The notes under the pieces: model-generated
The model's database searches: none
The model's input: the letters and a program-made list of their open reading frames with translations, nothing else
Told to the model about the DNA's origin: nothing
Position numbers and translations under genes: made by a program
Origin: Terriglobia bacterium
GTDB taxonomy: Bacteria > Acidobacteriota > Terriglobia > JAIQFV01
Assembly (NCBI GenBank): GCA_020072965.1
Contig: JAIQFY010000002.1
Location: forward strand, 62,001 to 126,000
DNA: 64,000 nucleotides
Direction: 5' to 3'
Part shown: positions 1 through 8,354 of the stretch, in pieces
How positions within the stretch are numbered: position 1 is the stretch's first letter
How the letters are laid out: each line of letters starts with the position of its first letter

Positions 1-69
1 GCCTATTTCCGCCAGGCACAGAATGGATTGTTCGTGCGAATGGCCCTGCTGTCGATGGTGCTGGGTTAG
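1..69 (+). CDS. C-terminal end of an unidentified protein (partial)
   Basis: Frame 1 is open from the window edge to a TAG stop at 67-69 and encodes 22 residues ending in a hydrophobic stretch (MALLSMVLG). A membrane-protein tail, for instance a permease upstream of the purine genes, would fit, but 22 residues are too few to identify anything and an open frame of this length can occur by chance. Confidence 0.25.
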   Translation, partial: AYFRQAQNGLFVRMALLSMVLG

Positions 70-104
70 CATCCGGCAGGATCGTAGCGCATTGGGACGC
101 CCAA

Positions 105-181
105 GACTTCTGTTCTCGAAGTCAGAAGTCGGAGGTCAGGATCCCGAAGCCAGAGGCCGGAAACCAGATCTCAGCGTCAGA
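105..181. repeat. Hairpin followed by stutter repeat upstream of ygfK-like gene
   Basis: A perfect 8-bp inverted repeat (GACTTCTG at 105-112, CAGAAGTC at 123-130) runs into a series of short degenerate copies of GAAGTCAGA / GGAGGTCAGG / GAAGCCAGAGG up to about position 181. It lies between the end of the upstream frame and the GTG of the next gene. It resembles one arm of the larger stutter-repeat elements at 34.6 kb and 36.4 kb. No T-run follows, so it is not an obvious terminator. Confidence 0.45.
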
Positions 182-200
182 ATGGCTTTCATTACCGACC

Positions 201-2405
201 GTGGCTGAACTCTATCCAGCTCCCTTTGCGAATCTTCTCAAGCGCATGTTCGTCGAGTACGAACGCGAAGGGAAGATCTTTGACCTGCCCAAACGAAAAT
301 TCTACAAGGCGGATCCGTCGCTGGACACGTCGGTCCGAATGCACGGACATCCGGCCTCGTCCCCGCTGGGTCCCGCTGCAGGACCCCAGGACCAGATGGC
401 CCAGAACATCGTGCTCGCCTGGCTCGCAGGGTCGCGCATTCTGGAATTGAAGACCGTTCAAATCAACGACGAACTTAAGATCCCCCGACCCTGCATCGAC
501 GCCCATAACATTGGTTATAACATCGAGTGGTCGCAGGAGCTGAAACTGGAGCAGTCGCTTCGCGAGTATGTCGCCGGATCGATGCTCATCGACATTTTGA
601 AATCGTCCGGGATGACCGATTTAGAGGGATCCCCCGAAAAGACGCAAACAATTTTTGACATGTCCGTCGGTTACGATCTCGCCGGCATTTCCACGCCCCG
701 CGTGCGTACCTGGATGGAATCGATGAAGGATGCGTCGGCTCTTGTGGAAGAGTTGCGGCAGCAAATCCCTGCGGACTTCAAGGACCTGCGGCATCTCAAC
801 TTTAATACCCGCCTCAGCGATACCCTGACCCTGTCCACCTTCCATGGCTGCCCCGCTCATGAGATCGAAAGCATTGTCGATTTTCTGCTCCGCGAGATGG
901 GGCTGCACGTCATCATCAAGTTGAACCCGACGCTGCTGGGTAAACCGGCTGTTGACCATTTCCTTCATGACGTCATGGGTTACCATGAAATTCAAACGGA
1001 GCAGGAGTTTTTCGACAAAGACCTGCAGTTCGATCAGGCCATTGAGATCTGCTCGCGGCTCGACAAGACCGCCCGGTCCCTCGGCTGTAAACTGGGAGTC
1101 AAGTTTTCCAACACGCTGGTGGTGTTGAACAACAACAAGTTCTTTCCCACAACCGAAAGGGTGATGTATCTCTCGGGCCAGCCGCTGCACGTCATCACCT
1201 TGAATCTGGTCAGGAAATGGCGCCAGGCGGTTGGAGGCACTTACCCGGTCTCGTTTTCTGCAGGGGTGGACGCACAAAACTTCTGCAATGCCGTGGCCAT
1301 GAATTTCACTCCTGTCACAACCTGCACGGATCTGCTCCGTCCCGGTGGCTATGGGCGGTTGCCGAACTACATGCACAAACTCGAAACCAAAATGAAAGAA
1401 ATGGGCGCCGGCAATCTGGGGGAATTCATCCTGTCCTATGAAGACCGTGCCGTGCAGGCTCTCGATCGGGTGGCCGATCGGGACGAATGGAAGGCTCGAG
1501 AGTCCGCCGGCACAAGGAGGCCGTTGCTTCGCGACGTAGTTCCTTTATTTGTATCCAAATTCCGGAACACCCTGGAGCGACACGGCGGAACCAGGAACCT
1601 GATTCCAGAGTATGTGGAATTCTGGAAACCGCAATTTGATCCCGCCCGGGTGAAGGAAGAGCTGACCCGGTTTTACGCCGAAACCATCGCGGAGGCAGGT
1701 CTCCTGAATACGGAGGTTGTCGTGGAGCGCACGACGCGGGACGAGCGCTACCACGCAAAGAACAATCGTTCAACCCCGCGCAAGATCGGCTCCCATCTTT
1801 ACCTTTTTGACTGCATCAACTGTGACAAGTGCGTTCCCGTCTGCCCGAACGATGCAAATTTTGTCTACGACACGGAGCCCTGCTCCATCGATTACGTCAA
1901 TTATCGGGTGACGCCCGGCGAGTTGCGGGTCGAACCGGGCGGGCATTTCGAGGTCCAGGAAGCGCATCAACTCGCCACCTTTCAGGATTTCTGCAACGAG
2001 TGCGGCAATTGCGATGTCTTCTGCCCAGAGGACGGAGGCCCCTACGTCGAAAAACCACGGCTGTTTGGTTCATCTGCGGCGTTTGAAAAATGGGCGTCCC
2101 ATGATGGATTTCTGGTTGAGGTGGGTCAGCACGTCGAGCGGATGCGGGCGCGCCTTCATGGGGAGGAGTTTTCCCTCGAGGTCGATCCGCTCGGCAACCG
2201 GGCAACATTTCGCACGGAATATGCCGAGGTCGAATTCGAATATTCCACGCGCCGACCTCTGGCACATCGACTCTTTGAAGGGGCCGACGAGGCGCGGATC
2301 GACGTGCGGAATTTCCTGACGATGAATTCTGTGCTTCACGGGGTGCTGAATCCGAAGTATGTGAATTACTTAAATGTGCCCTCAATTACGAGTTCAAACC
2401 GGTGA
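201..2405 (+). CDS. ygfK: YgfK-like Fe-S oxidoreductase (putative selenate reductase subunit), short form
   Basis: The 734-residue protein matches both ends of E. coli YgfK as I know that family. The N-terminal dihydroorotate-dehydrogenase-like part carries GPAAGPQDQMAQNIV, LELKTVQIND, FHGCPAHEIE and IIKLNPTLLGKP. The C-terminal ferredoxin part carries CINCDKCVPVC and CNECGNCDVFC. YgfK is normally about 1030 residues, with a glutamate-synthase-like FAD/NAD(P) Rossmann domain between these parts. Here that domain is absent, and a roughly 100-residue linker (residues 430-540) joins the barrel to the 4Fe-4S motifs. The GTG start lies just after the repeat region, and no ATG start gives a full N-terminus. 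It is convergent with the xanthine-dehydrogenase-type operon. YgfK genes are typically neighbours of such enzymes and of SsnA/amidohydrolases, so a role in electron transfer for purine oxidation is inferred. The substrate is unknown, and the name selenate reductase is historical. Confidence 0.8.
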   Translation: MAELYPAPFANLLKRMFVEYEREGKIFDLPKRKFYKADPSLDTSVRMHGHPASSPLGPAAGPQDQMAQNIVLAWLAGSRILELKTVQINDELKIPRPCIDAHNIGYNIEWSQELKLEQSLREYVAGSMLIDILKSSGMTDLEGSPEKTQTIFDMSVGYDLAGISTPRVRTWMESMKDASALVEELRQQIPADFKDLRHLNFNTRLSDTLTLSTFHGCPAHEIESIVDFLLREMGLHVIIKLNPTLLGKPAVDHFLHDVMGYHEIQTEQEFFDKDLQFDQAIEICSRLDKTARSLGCKLGVKFSNTLVVLNNNKFFPTTERVMYLSGQPLHVITLNLVRKWRQAVGGTYPVSFSAGVDAQNFCNAVAMNFTPVTTCTDLLRPGGYGRLPNYMHKLETKMKEMGAGNLGEFILSYEDRAVQALDRVADRDEWKARESAGTRRPLLRDVVPLFVSKFRNTLERHGGTRNLIPEYVEFWKPQFDPARVKEELTRFYAETIAEAGLLNTEVVVERTTRDERYHAKNNRSTPRKIGSHLYLFDCINCDKCVPVCPNDANFVYDTEPCSIDYVNYRVTPGELRVEPGGHFEVQEAHQLATFQDFCNECGNCDVFCPEDGGPYVEKPRLFGSSAAFEKWASHDGFLVEVGQHVERMRARLHGEEFSLEVDPLGNRATFRTEYAEVEFEYSTRRPLAHRLFEGADEARIDVRNFLTMNSVLHGVLNPKYVNYLNVPSITSSNR

Positions 2406-2537
2406 TCTCGAATACTTTGGAAGCCAGCCCAAGTCGTGGAGAGCAGCGAATTCTAACCCCGGAGTCAATGGGAACCGGTAGGCGGCAATATTCCTTGTTT
2501 TGGGCGGACTTTTTATTTGAAGATCGGGAGAATCGGC

Positions 2538-5183
2538 CTAAACTTGAGCTGCGCTCGATTGAGATAGCTGCAAGGATTTCAGGCCATTCAGCACCTTCTC
2601 CGGAGTAATCGGGAGATCGCGAATCCGGACGCCAACGGCGTTATAGACCGCGTTGGCGATGGCGGGAGCCACCCCGTTAATTGGAATCTCGGCGATCGCC
2701 TTCGCCCCATAGGGCCCTGTGGGTTCGTAGGTCTCCACCAGGAATGACTTGAGTTCGGGCATATCCACGGCCGTATAAATATTATAGTCCTTGAAGCTGA
2801 GGTTCAGCGGCCTCCCTTTTTCATCAAATACCATTTGCTCCGTTAAGGCGTATCCGAGGGCCTGAGCCACCGCGCCTTCGATCTGTCCTTCTGCCATTTT
2901 CGGATTGATGGCCACCCCACAATCCACCGCGGTGATCAATCGAAGCACCCTCACGATCCCCGTCTCCGCATCCACCTCTACCTCCGCGAACTGGGCACAG
3001 AAGGGGGGCGGAGAGTCATAGGACATGTGGGAAGCATGCCCCTGGATCTGAAATTGATGCTCCTGGTAAAGGGAACGTAAACAGACTTGATCAAAGGTCA
3101 CAAAACGTCCGTCCGGAGCACACACCTTGCCATTGTGCACAACCAGGTCTTTCGTGTCCGGACGGGTGATGGTGCTCGACTCCTTGCCGGCCGGATGGGC
3201 GGCTGTTCCTTTTATTGGATCCAGCATCTCCTCCGCGACTTCGAGGATCTGCTCTCGCGCCTGCTCGCAGGCCTTTTTAACAGCGTTCCCGGAAATGTAA
3301 GTGGTCGAAGAGGCGTACGCTCCGGGATCGAACGGAGTCATATCGGTGTCCGAAGAGTAGACGATGATCTTGTCAGGTGAAGTGCCGAGGGTTTCCGCCG
3401 CGACCTGGGCGAACATGGTGTCCGCCCCGGTCCCAATATCGGTCGCGCCGACCTTCAAGTTGAATGAGCCATCCTCGTTCATCTTGATCCATGCGGCGCC
3501 CATGTCGACGCCGGGAATTCCGGATGCCTGCATGGTACACGACATCCCGACTCCCCGGCAGAGTCGTCGCGAAACCCCGAATTTCAGATCTGAGATTTCA
3601 GATTTCAGAGTTGACGGTTTCGATCTTGCATCCGAATCCTTATCTGTGATTTCAGACCTCAGATTTGTCGGTTTCAATTTCGCATCCGAATCCTTATCTG
3701 AGATTTCAGATTTCAGATTCGTCTGCTTCGAATTTGAATCCCGGTCCTTTTCTGAAATCTCAGATTTCAAATCTGAGATCCCAGCGTTGGACGAATCGGA
3801 AACCCTGGGTCCAAGGATCCATGCCCGGGGATCCGGATTTCGATGCGTCTTCCACCCTATCTCCTTCGCTCCGCGCTCAATGCATTCATCCAGGCCACAG
3901 CTCTGGATCACTTGTTTATACCCCTCACGCCCTTCTCCCAGCACCTCCGCAATGGGCGTCGGTTCTCCCTCGCGCACATGGTTCCTTCTCCTGAATTCCA
4001 GGGGATCGAGCCCCAGCTTTTCGGCCAACTCATCCATGTGCGAGTCCAGCGCAAAAAAACCCTGTGGGCTTCCATATCCCCGAAACGCCCCCGCCACCGG
4101 GAGATTGGTGTAGACCGCGTTGGCCTCAAAGTGGATATTCGGAAATCGGTAGAGCGACAAAGCCCGGCTTCCACTGACGCACTGCACGGTGAGCGCGTGG
4201 GTTCCATAGGCGCCGGTGTTCTCCAGGATGTCCATCGAGATGGCTGTCAGGGTGCCATCCTTCCTGACGCCGGTTTTCATTCGAACAATCTGTGGATGGC
4301 GCGTGCGGGCGGCGTGGAGTTCCTCTGCCCTCGTGTACTCAAGCCGGCAGGGCCGTCCGGTCCGCACCGTCACCATCGCGCACAAATCTTCAATCAGAAT
4401 TTCCTGCTTACCGCCAAATCCTCCGCCAATCCGGGGCTTGATGACGCGGATCTTCTGAACGGGCAGCCCGATCAAGGGCGCAATGATGCGGCGGACATGA
4501 AAGGGCACCTGCGTGGAAGTCCGCACCATCAGTCTTCCATCCTCGTCCATCCAGGTGATAGTGATGTGCGGCTCGATCGATGCTTGCTGCACATAATGGA
4601 CCGTGTATTCTCCCTCATGGACCAGTTCGGCTTCCGCAAATCCTCTTTCAGCGTCGCCCACATCAGCCAGGACATGGGCGGCAATGTTTCGCTGGGGAGA
4701 GTGAATCCCCCGCTTATCGGGCTCCAAATGAAGACGAGGGATTCCGGAGTCAGACGCCTTACGCGGATCAAAGTTGGCCGGCAAAATCTCGTAATCGACC
4801 CCGATCAGATCCAGCGCCCGCTCGGCAATCTCCTCAGAATCCGCGGCCACACAGGCCACCCGGTCACCCACAAAGCGAACCACCGAATCAAACATCACGG
4901 TGTCGTAGGGAGACGGCTCCGGCCAACCCTGCCCGGCCGTGGTATAAGGAACCCGGGGAATATTCAGATACGTGAGGACGCAGCGAACCCCGCGAAGCCG
5001 TTCTGCCTCTTGTACATCGATCCTTTTGATCCGGGCATGCGCATGGGGGGAATGCAGGATCTTCGCATGAATCAACCCATCCATCTTGATGTCGTCAACA
5101 AATGTTCCCTTGCCGGAGGCCAGCTTGACGCTGTCTACACGGCGGGTGTTTTGATGGACACTTTTGAATTCGCGTGTGGGCAT
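2538..5183 (-). CDS. xdhD: Xanthine dehydrogenase-type molybdopterin-binding subunit
   Basis: This 881-residue protein is the large Mo-pterin subunit of the xanthine oxidase family (Ald_Xan_dh_C domains). Visible signatures are the N-terminal GKGTFVDDIKMDGLIHAKI, the pterin-loop regions RIGGGFGGKQE and AFRGYGSPQGFFALDSHMD, and near residue 832 the active-site Glu in GAKAIAEIPINGV, equivalent to the catalytic Glu of bovine XDH. It belongs with the downstream-numbered FeS and FAD subunit genes on the same strand, the three-subunit split form of E. coli XdhD/XdhABC. The probable substrate is a purine, given the neighbouring 8-oxoguanine-deaminase-like gene. Residues about 465-531 are a lysine/serine/aspartate-rich tandem repeat (units of 18 residues such as LKSEISDKDSDAKLKPTN) not expected in the family. 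It is encoded by a palindromic DNA repeat (separate entry), and the reading frame is intact through it. Confidence 0.88.
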   Translation of the reverse strand: MPTREFKSVHQNTRRVDSVKLASGKGTFVDDIKMDGLIHAKILHSPHAHARIKRIDVQEAERLRGVRCVLTYLNIPRVPYTTAGQGWPEPSPYDTVMFDSVVRFVGDRVACVAADSEEIAERALDLIGVDYEILPANFDPRKASDSGIPRLHLEPDKRGIHSPQRNIAAHVLADVGDAERGFAEAELVHEGEYTVHYVQQASIEPHITITWMDEDGRLMVRTSTQVPFHVRRIIAPLIGLPVQKIRVIKPRIGGGFGGKQEILIEDLCAMVTVRTGRPCRLEYTRAEELHAARTRHPQIVRMKTGVRKDGTLTAISMDILENTGAYGTHALTVQCVSGSRALSLYRFPNIHFEANAVYTNLPVAGAFRGYGSPQGFFALDSHMDELAEKLGLDPLEFRRRNHVREGEPTPIAEVLGEGREGYKQVIQSCGLDECIERGAKEIGWKTHRNPDPRAWILGPRVSDSSNAGISDLKSEISEKDRDSNSKQTNLKSEISDKDSDAKLKPTNLRSEITDKDSDARSKPSTLKSEISDLKFGVSRRLCRGVGMSCTMQASGIPGVDMGAAWIKMNEDGSFNLKVGATDIGTGADTMFAQVAAETLGTSPDKIIVYSSDTDMTPFDPGAYASSTTYISGNAVKKACEQAREQILEVAEEMLDPIKGTAAHPAGKESSTITRPDTKDLVVHNGKVCAPDGRFVTFDQVCLRSLYQEHQFQIQGHASHMSYDSPPPFCAQFAEVEVDAETGIVRVLRLITAVDCGVAINPKMAEGQIEGAVAQALGYALTEQMVFDEKGRPLNLSFKDYNIYTAVDMPELKSFLVETYEPTGPYGAKAIAEIPINGVAPAIANAVYNAVGVRIRDLPITPEKVLNGLKSLQLSQSSAAQV
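3585..3790. repeat. In-frame 54-bp tandem repeat / inverted-arm element within the Mo subunit gene
   Basis: About 200 bp made of ATCTGAGATTTCAGATTT-like units. The left end (3590-3612) and right end (3751-3781) are mutually inverted (TCTGAGATTTCAGATT versus its complement AATCTGAAATCTCAGA). Between them, three copies of a 54-bp unit encode the 18-residue protein repeat. Because 54 is a multiple of three, the host frame is preserved. The same AATTTCAGAT/CTGAGAT vocabulary is unlike the surrounding codon use. Confidence 0.8.
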
Positions 5184-5252
5184 AGGTTCGGAATGACCTC
5201 AACAGACCCCGCGACCATTAATTTCAAGCAGGGATGGGGCGGCGGTGATTAA

Positions 5253-5957
5253 TTACCCCTCTGAAACCAACTCCTCGGCAGCGCGGAGGACCGCCTCGAC
5301 CGGTTTCAAATAGCCCGTGCACCGGCACAGATTCCCAGCCAGGGCCTCCCGGACTTCCTGTTCACTCGGAGGCAGCTTCTTGATCCCGGGCTTTCTCCTC
5401 ACGGGCGTGACCCTTGTTTTCCGTTTGATAGACGGAAGTTCGATCAACCCCTTCTCAGCGAACAAGGCCAGGCTCGACAAGATCATGCCGGGCGTGCAGT
5501 ATCCGCATTGAATGGCGTGGGCGTCGACAAAGGCTTGCTGAAGGGGATGCAGCAGTTCATACGTCGATGGATGCTCTTCCCGGGAAAAGGCCTCCGGATT
5601 TTGAAATGAAGATTTCGAAGCGGCGTTGGAATCAGATGAATTGTGCCCGGCTCCCCCCTCGACATCACTGGCCTCAGGCAGCTCATTGTGCTGGGCTGCA
5701 CCGCTCATGCTTGCCATCACCCAGGGGATGCCTTCAACGGTGATGACCTCCCGTTCGTCCACCTGGGCTGCCAAGAGGATGCAGGCATTTACGATTCTTC
5801 CATCAACGATCACAGCACAGGCGCCGCAGTCCCCCGTCTCGCATCCGTGTTTCACGCTGAAACAACCGGCCTCTTCCCTTAACAACGACAAGAGGGTGGT
5901 GTTTGCTGGAACGTCAAATTCCCTTTGCTCCGCATTTAAAGCAACCGAGAGTTTCAT
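5253..5957 (-). CDS. 2Fe-2S subunit of xanthine dehydrogenase-type enzyme
   Basis: The 234 residues contain both [2Fe-2S] domains of the family: a plant-type ferredoxin motif (CETGDCGACAV, with a further Cys in NACILL) and the helical domain with CGYCTPGM and CRCTGY. It passes electrons from the Mo centre to the FAD subunit. Family members are usually about 150-175 residues. This one is longer because of two insertions: a polar Ser/Asn/Gly-rich linker at about residues 90-135 between the domains, and a basic segment (PSIKRKTRVTPVRRKP) before NLCRC. The gene starts 7 bp after the FAD subunit stop and is followed after 69 bp by the Mo subunit, a clear operon. All eight expected cysteines appear present. 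Confidence 0.88.
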   Translation of the reverse strand: MKLSVALNAEQREFDVPANTTLLSLLREEAGCFSVKHGCETGDCGACAVIVDGRIVNACILLAAQVDEREVITVEGIPWVMASMSGAAQHNELPEASDVEGGAGHNSSDSNAASKSSFQNPEAFSREEHPSTYELLHPLQQAFVDAHAIQCGYCTPGMILSSLALFAEKGLIELPSIKRKTRVTPVRRKPGIKKLPPSEQEVREALAGNLCRCTGYLKPVEAVLRAAEELVSEG

Positions 5958-5964
5958 ACAGTGG

Positions 5965-6840
5965 TTATGCCTCCTTCGAACAGCGGCGGAGTAGCCGTCG
6001 GATCAGCACTGGAGCTATCGCTTGTCGATAACTTCCCGAAGCTTGCGCGTCGGTCAAGGGTCGAATTTCATCCCAACCGGTTGAACCGGCGGACTCGATC
6101 ACTTCCGGCGTCAGCACCTTTCCCTGTAAATACGATTCAAGCTGGGGAAGCCGGCAAGGCATGTCGGCAAACGAACCTAATGCCACACGCGCTTCGGTAC
6201 ACTGACGATTCCCGTCAAATGCCAGGACCGCCGCCGCAGAAACAAGGCTGGGTTGTGATTCAATCTGCTCGATGTGCTCGAAGGCGGCGCAAGAAGAAGT
6301 GGGCGCGGACACCACGATTTCCAGGAGCAATCCCGGAGGTACCTGGCCGGAGCCTTTTCTCCCGTTCCGAAACGCCGGCATTGACCAGAAATCTGAAATC
6401 GACATCTCCTTCTCCTCCAGCGACAGGGTCATGAGCTTGACGCGGGCGCTGAGGGCCAGCAATACGGCGGCCAGATCGCTGCGCTTCCAGTTCGCGCAAA
6501 TCTCTCCTCCCACGGTCCTCTGATTGCGGACCATTCGGGACACCGAGTTCCGGCGGCACGCCCCCACGAGGATTCCACCGGCAAATTTTACCAGTCTCGG
6601 GTTTTCAAGGATGGATTGAAGGGTCGTCGTCGCGCCAATGTGGACCGCCCCATTCTCCCGCTTCAACATTTTCAGCTTTAAAGAAGAGATATCGACGACC
6701 TCCTCGACATCCCGGCGGGAAGATGCAAGCAGATGGGTCCCGCCGGCCAAGACGACACACCGCTCCGGATTTGCGCTGAGAAGGCGAACAGCAGCTTCGA
6801 TGGACCGCGGACGATAATACTTTCTTAGATTAAGCAGCAT
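5965..6840 (-). CDS. ygfM: FAD-binding subunit of xanthine dehydrogenase-type enzyme (YgfM/CoxM-like)
   Basis: This is a 291-residue CoxM/YgfM-type flavoprotein subunit. The N-terminal FAD-binding motif reads VVLAGGTHLLASSRRDVEEVVDIS, and the second half has NSVSRMVRNQRTVGGEICANW, where family members bind the FAD pyrophosphate, followed by a CO-dehydrogenase flavoprotein C-terminal domain (ARVALGSFADMPCRLP). It accepts electrons from the 2Fe-2S subunit and passes them to NAD or another carrier. It sits between the amidohydrolase gene (77 bp upstream) and the 2Fe-2S gene (7 bp downstream) in one transcriptional direction. The length is normal for the family. Confidence 0.87.
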   Translation of the reverse strand: MLLNLRKYYRPRSIEAAVRLLSANPERCVVLAGGTHLLASSRRDVEEVVDISSLKLKMLKRENGAVHIGATTTLQSILENPRLVKFAGGILVGACRRNSVSRMVRNQRTVGGEICANWKRSDLAAVLLALSARVKLMTLSLEEKEMSISDFWSMPAFRNGRKGSGQVPPGLLLEIVVSAPTSSCAAFEHIEQIESQPSLVSAAAVLAFDGNRQCTEARVALGSFADMPCRLPQLESYLQGKVLTPEVIESAGSTGWDEIRPLTDAQASGSYRQAIAPVLIRRLLRRCSKEA

Positions 6841-6917
6841 GAATTCAATAGCAGCGGCTCAGCTAAATCGTTCTCTGTTCATGATCTCCCAAAGCCGTGC
6901 TGAGGCCTGCGGCTGCC

Positions 6918-8354
6918 TTACCTCGCGGATTCCGGGCTTTTCTTCCGCGATCGACTTAGCATCTCTGCCGAGAGCCGGTTTTGAGATTGGACCAGCGCAT
7001 TCAGGTCTTGATTTAGAATTTTGCCGGCCTCGACAACGATTTTACCATTGACCATCGTGGTGTGCACGGCATTGGATGATTGCGAGAACACCACGGCCGC
7101 CAGGGGGTCGCTCATGGCCCCCGCAAAGCTGAGCTGGTTCATATCGATTAGAACCAGATCAGCCGCCTTCCCTTCTTCGATTGAACCGATCTCATCCGCA
7201 CAACCCAGGACCCGGGCGCCCCCGCGCGTTGCCATCCACAAGACATCCTCCGCAGACATCCATGGGATCGAAGCGACGGGTTCATTTCCCAGGACGCCGC
7301 CTCTCCCTTTCCGGGCCTCGGGCAAACGGTGAAGCAACAACGCCTGGCGGATCTCCGCCAGGAAATTTGACGTGTCGTTGGAGGCGGAGCCATCAACCGC
7401 CAAGCCTACGGGGGCTCCCCCGCCCACCAATTCCGGAATCGGTGCGATGCCGCTCCCCAGCCGCATGTTCGACGTGGGACAGTGCGCGACACCCGTGCCC
7501 GTCCGCGCGAAAAGGTCCACCTCGGCATGGTTCAAGTGAACACAGTGAGCAAACCAGACATCAGGCCCGAGCCACCCCAGGCTCTGCATCAACTCGACCG
7601 GGCGGCACGAGTAGGTCTTCTGACAATATCCCTCCTCATCGCTGGTTTCGGCTAGGTGCGTGTGCACGCGCAGCCCATGCTGGCGGGCAAATTGAATCGT
7701 ACTCTTCATAAGTTCAATCGTGACGGAGAACGGAGAACAGGGAGCAAGGGCGATCCGGCACATGGAAAACTTCGCGGCATCATGATATCGACTTACGACC
7801 CGCTCGCAATCCCGCATCACCTCAACCTCACCCTGAACAACATCATCCGGCGGCAGGCCGCCCTGGGATCGGCCCCGCGACATCGAACCGCGGGTGGGTT
7901 GGAACCGGATTCCCATTTCCCTCGCCGCTCGAATTTCTTCATCATGAATCGCTTCGACCCCTCGAGGGACCAGGTAGAGATGATCTGAGGTCGTGGTACA
8001 CCCTGAAAGCAAGAGCTCTGCCAATCCGACCTTGGTGCTCGTGTAGACCCCTTCGAGGGTCAATTCACGCCACACCTCATAGAGCCTGACCAACCAATCA
8101 AACAGTGACACGTCCTGGACTTCCGGGAGATTTCTTGTCAGAGTCTGGTACAAATGATGGTGGCAATTCACAAAGCCCGGGAGCAGGATTTTTCCAGCGG
8201 CTTCGATCACCCGATCGGCTTGCCCCTCAAAATTGCCCGAGCCGATCTTCTCAATGACATTTTCCCGAACCAGCACGAACCCATCAGGGATCTTTTCACG
8301 GCGGTCGTTCATCGTGGCAATCCGCAGGGCGTGCTGAAACAAGACTGTTCCCAA
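6918..8354 (-). CDS. 8-oxoguanine deaminase-like amidohydrolase (SsnA/AtzB family)
   Basis: An amidohydrolase-superfamily (COG0402) deaminase of about 478 residues. Metal-site motifs are NCHHHLYQTL (HxH), VHTHLAETSDEE, FAHCVHL and the Asp in AVDGSASND. The segment RFQPTRGSMSRGRSQGG followed by LPPDDVV is the signature I associate with bacterial 8-oxoguanine deaminases and hydroxydechloroatrazine ethylaminohydrolases rather than with true SsnA. Next to purine-oxidising genes, 8-oxoguanine to urate deamination is the more likely reaction. No ATG suits the start. A TTG at 8354 is preceded by GGGGGAAG at 7 bp spacing, and another TTG at 8375 would add seven residues. It is the first gene of the operon with the FAD, 2Fe-2S and Mo subunits. 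SsnA-type function cannot be excluded. Confidence 0.82.
   Translation of the reverse strand: MGTVLFQHALRIATMNDRREKIPDGFVLVRENVIEKIGSGNFEGQADRVIEAAGKILLPGFVNCHHHLYQTLTRNLPEVQDVSLFDWLVRLYEVWRELTLEGVYTSTKVGLAELLLSGCTTTSDHLYLVPRGVEAIHDEEIRAAREMGIRFQPTRGSMSRGRSQGGLPPDDVVQGEVEVMRDCERVVSRYHDAAKFSMCRIALAPCSPFSVTIELMKSTIQFARQHGLRVHTHLAETSDEEGYCQKTYSCRPVELMQSLGWLGPDVWFAHCVHLNHAEVDLFARTGTGVAHCPTSNMRLGSGIAPIPELVGGGAPVGLAVDGSASNDTSNFLAEIRQALLLHRLPEARKGRGGVLGNEPVASIPWMSAEDVLWMATRGGARVLGCADEIGSIEEGKAADLVLIDMNQLSFAGAMSDPLAAVVFSQSSNAVHTTMVNGKIVVEAGKILNQDLNALVQSQNRLSAEMLSRSRKKSPESAR

Noticed and set aside
3585-3790. Considered whether the tandem repeat is a CRISPR-like array or a frameshift.
   Set aside because: The units are adjacent without unique spacers, and the reading frame is open through them, so neither applies.
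3843-5252. A 469-codon plus-strand frame inside the Mo subunit gene.
   Set aside because: Long but antisense to a clearly recognisable molybdoenzyme; its translation is low-complexity Pro/Arg/His-rich and has no domain.
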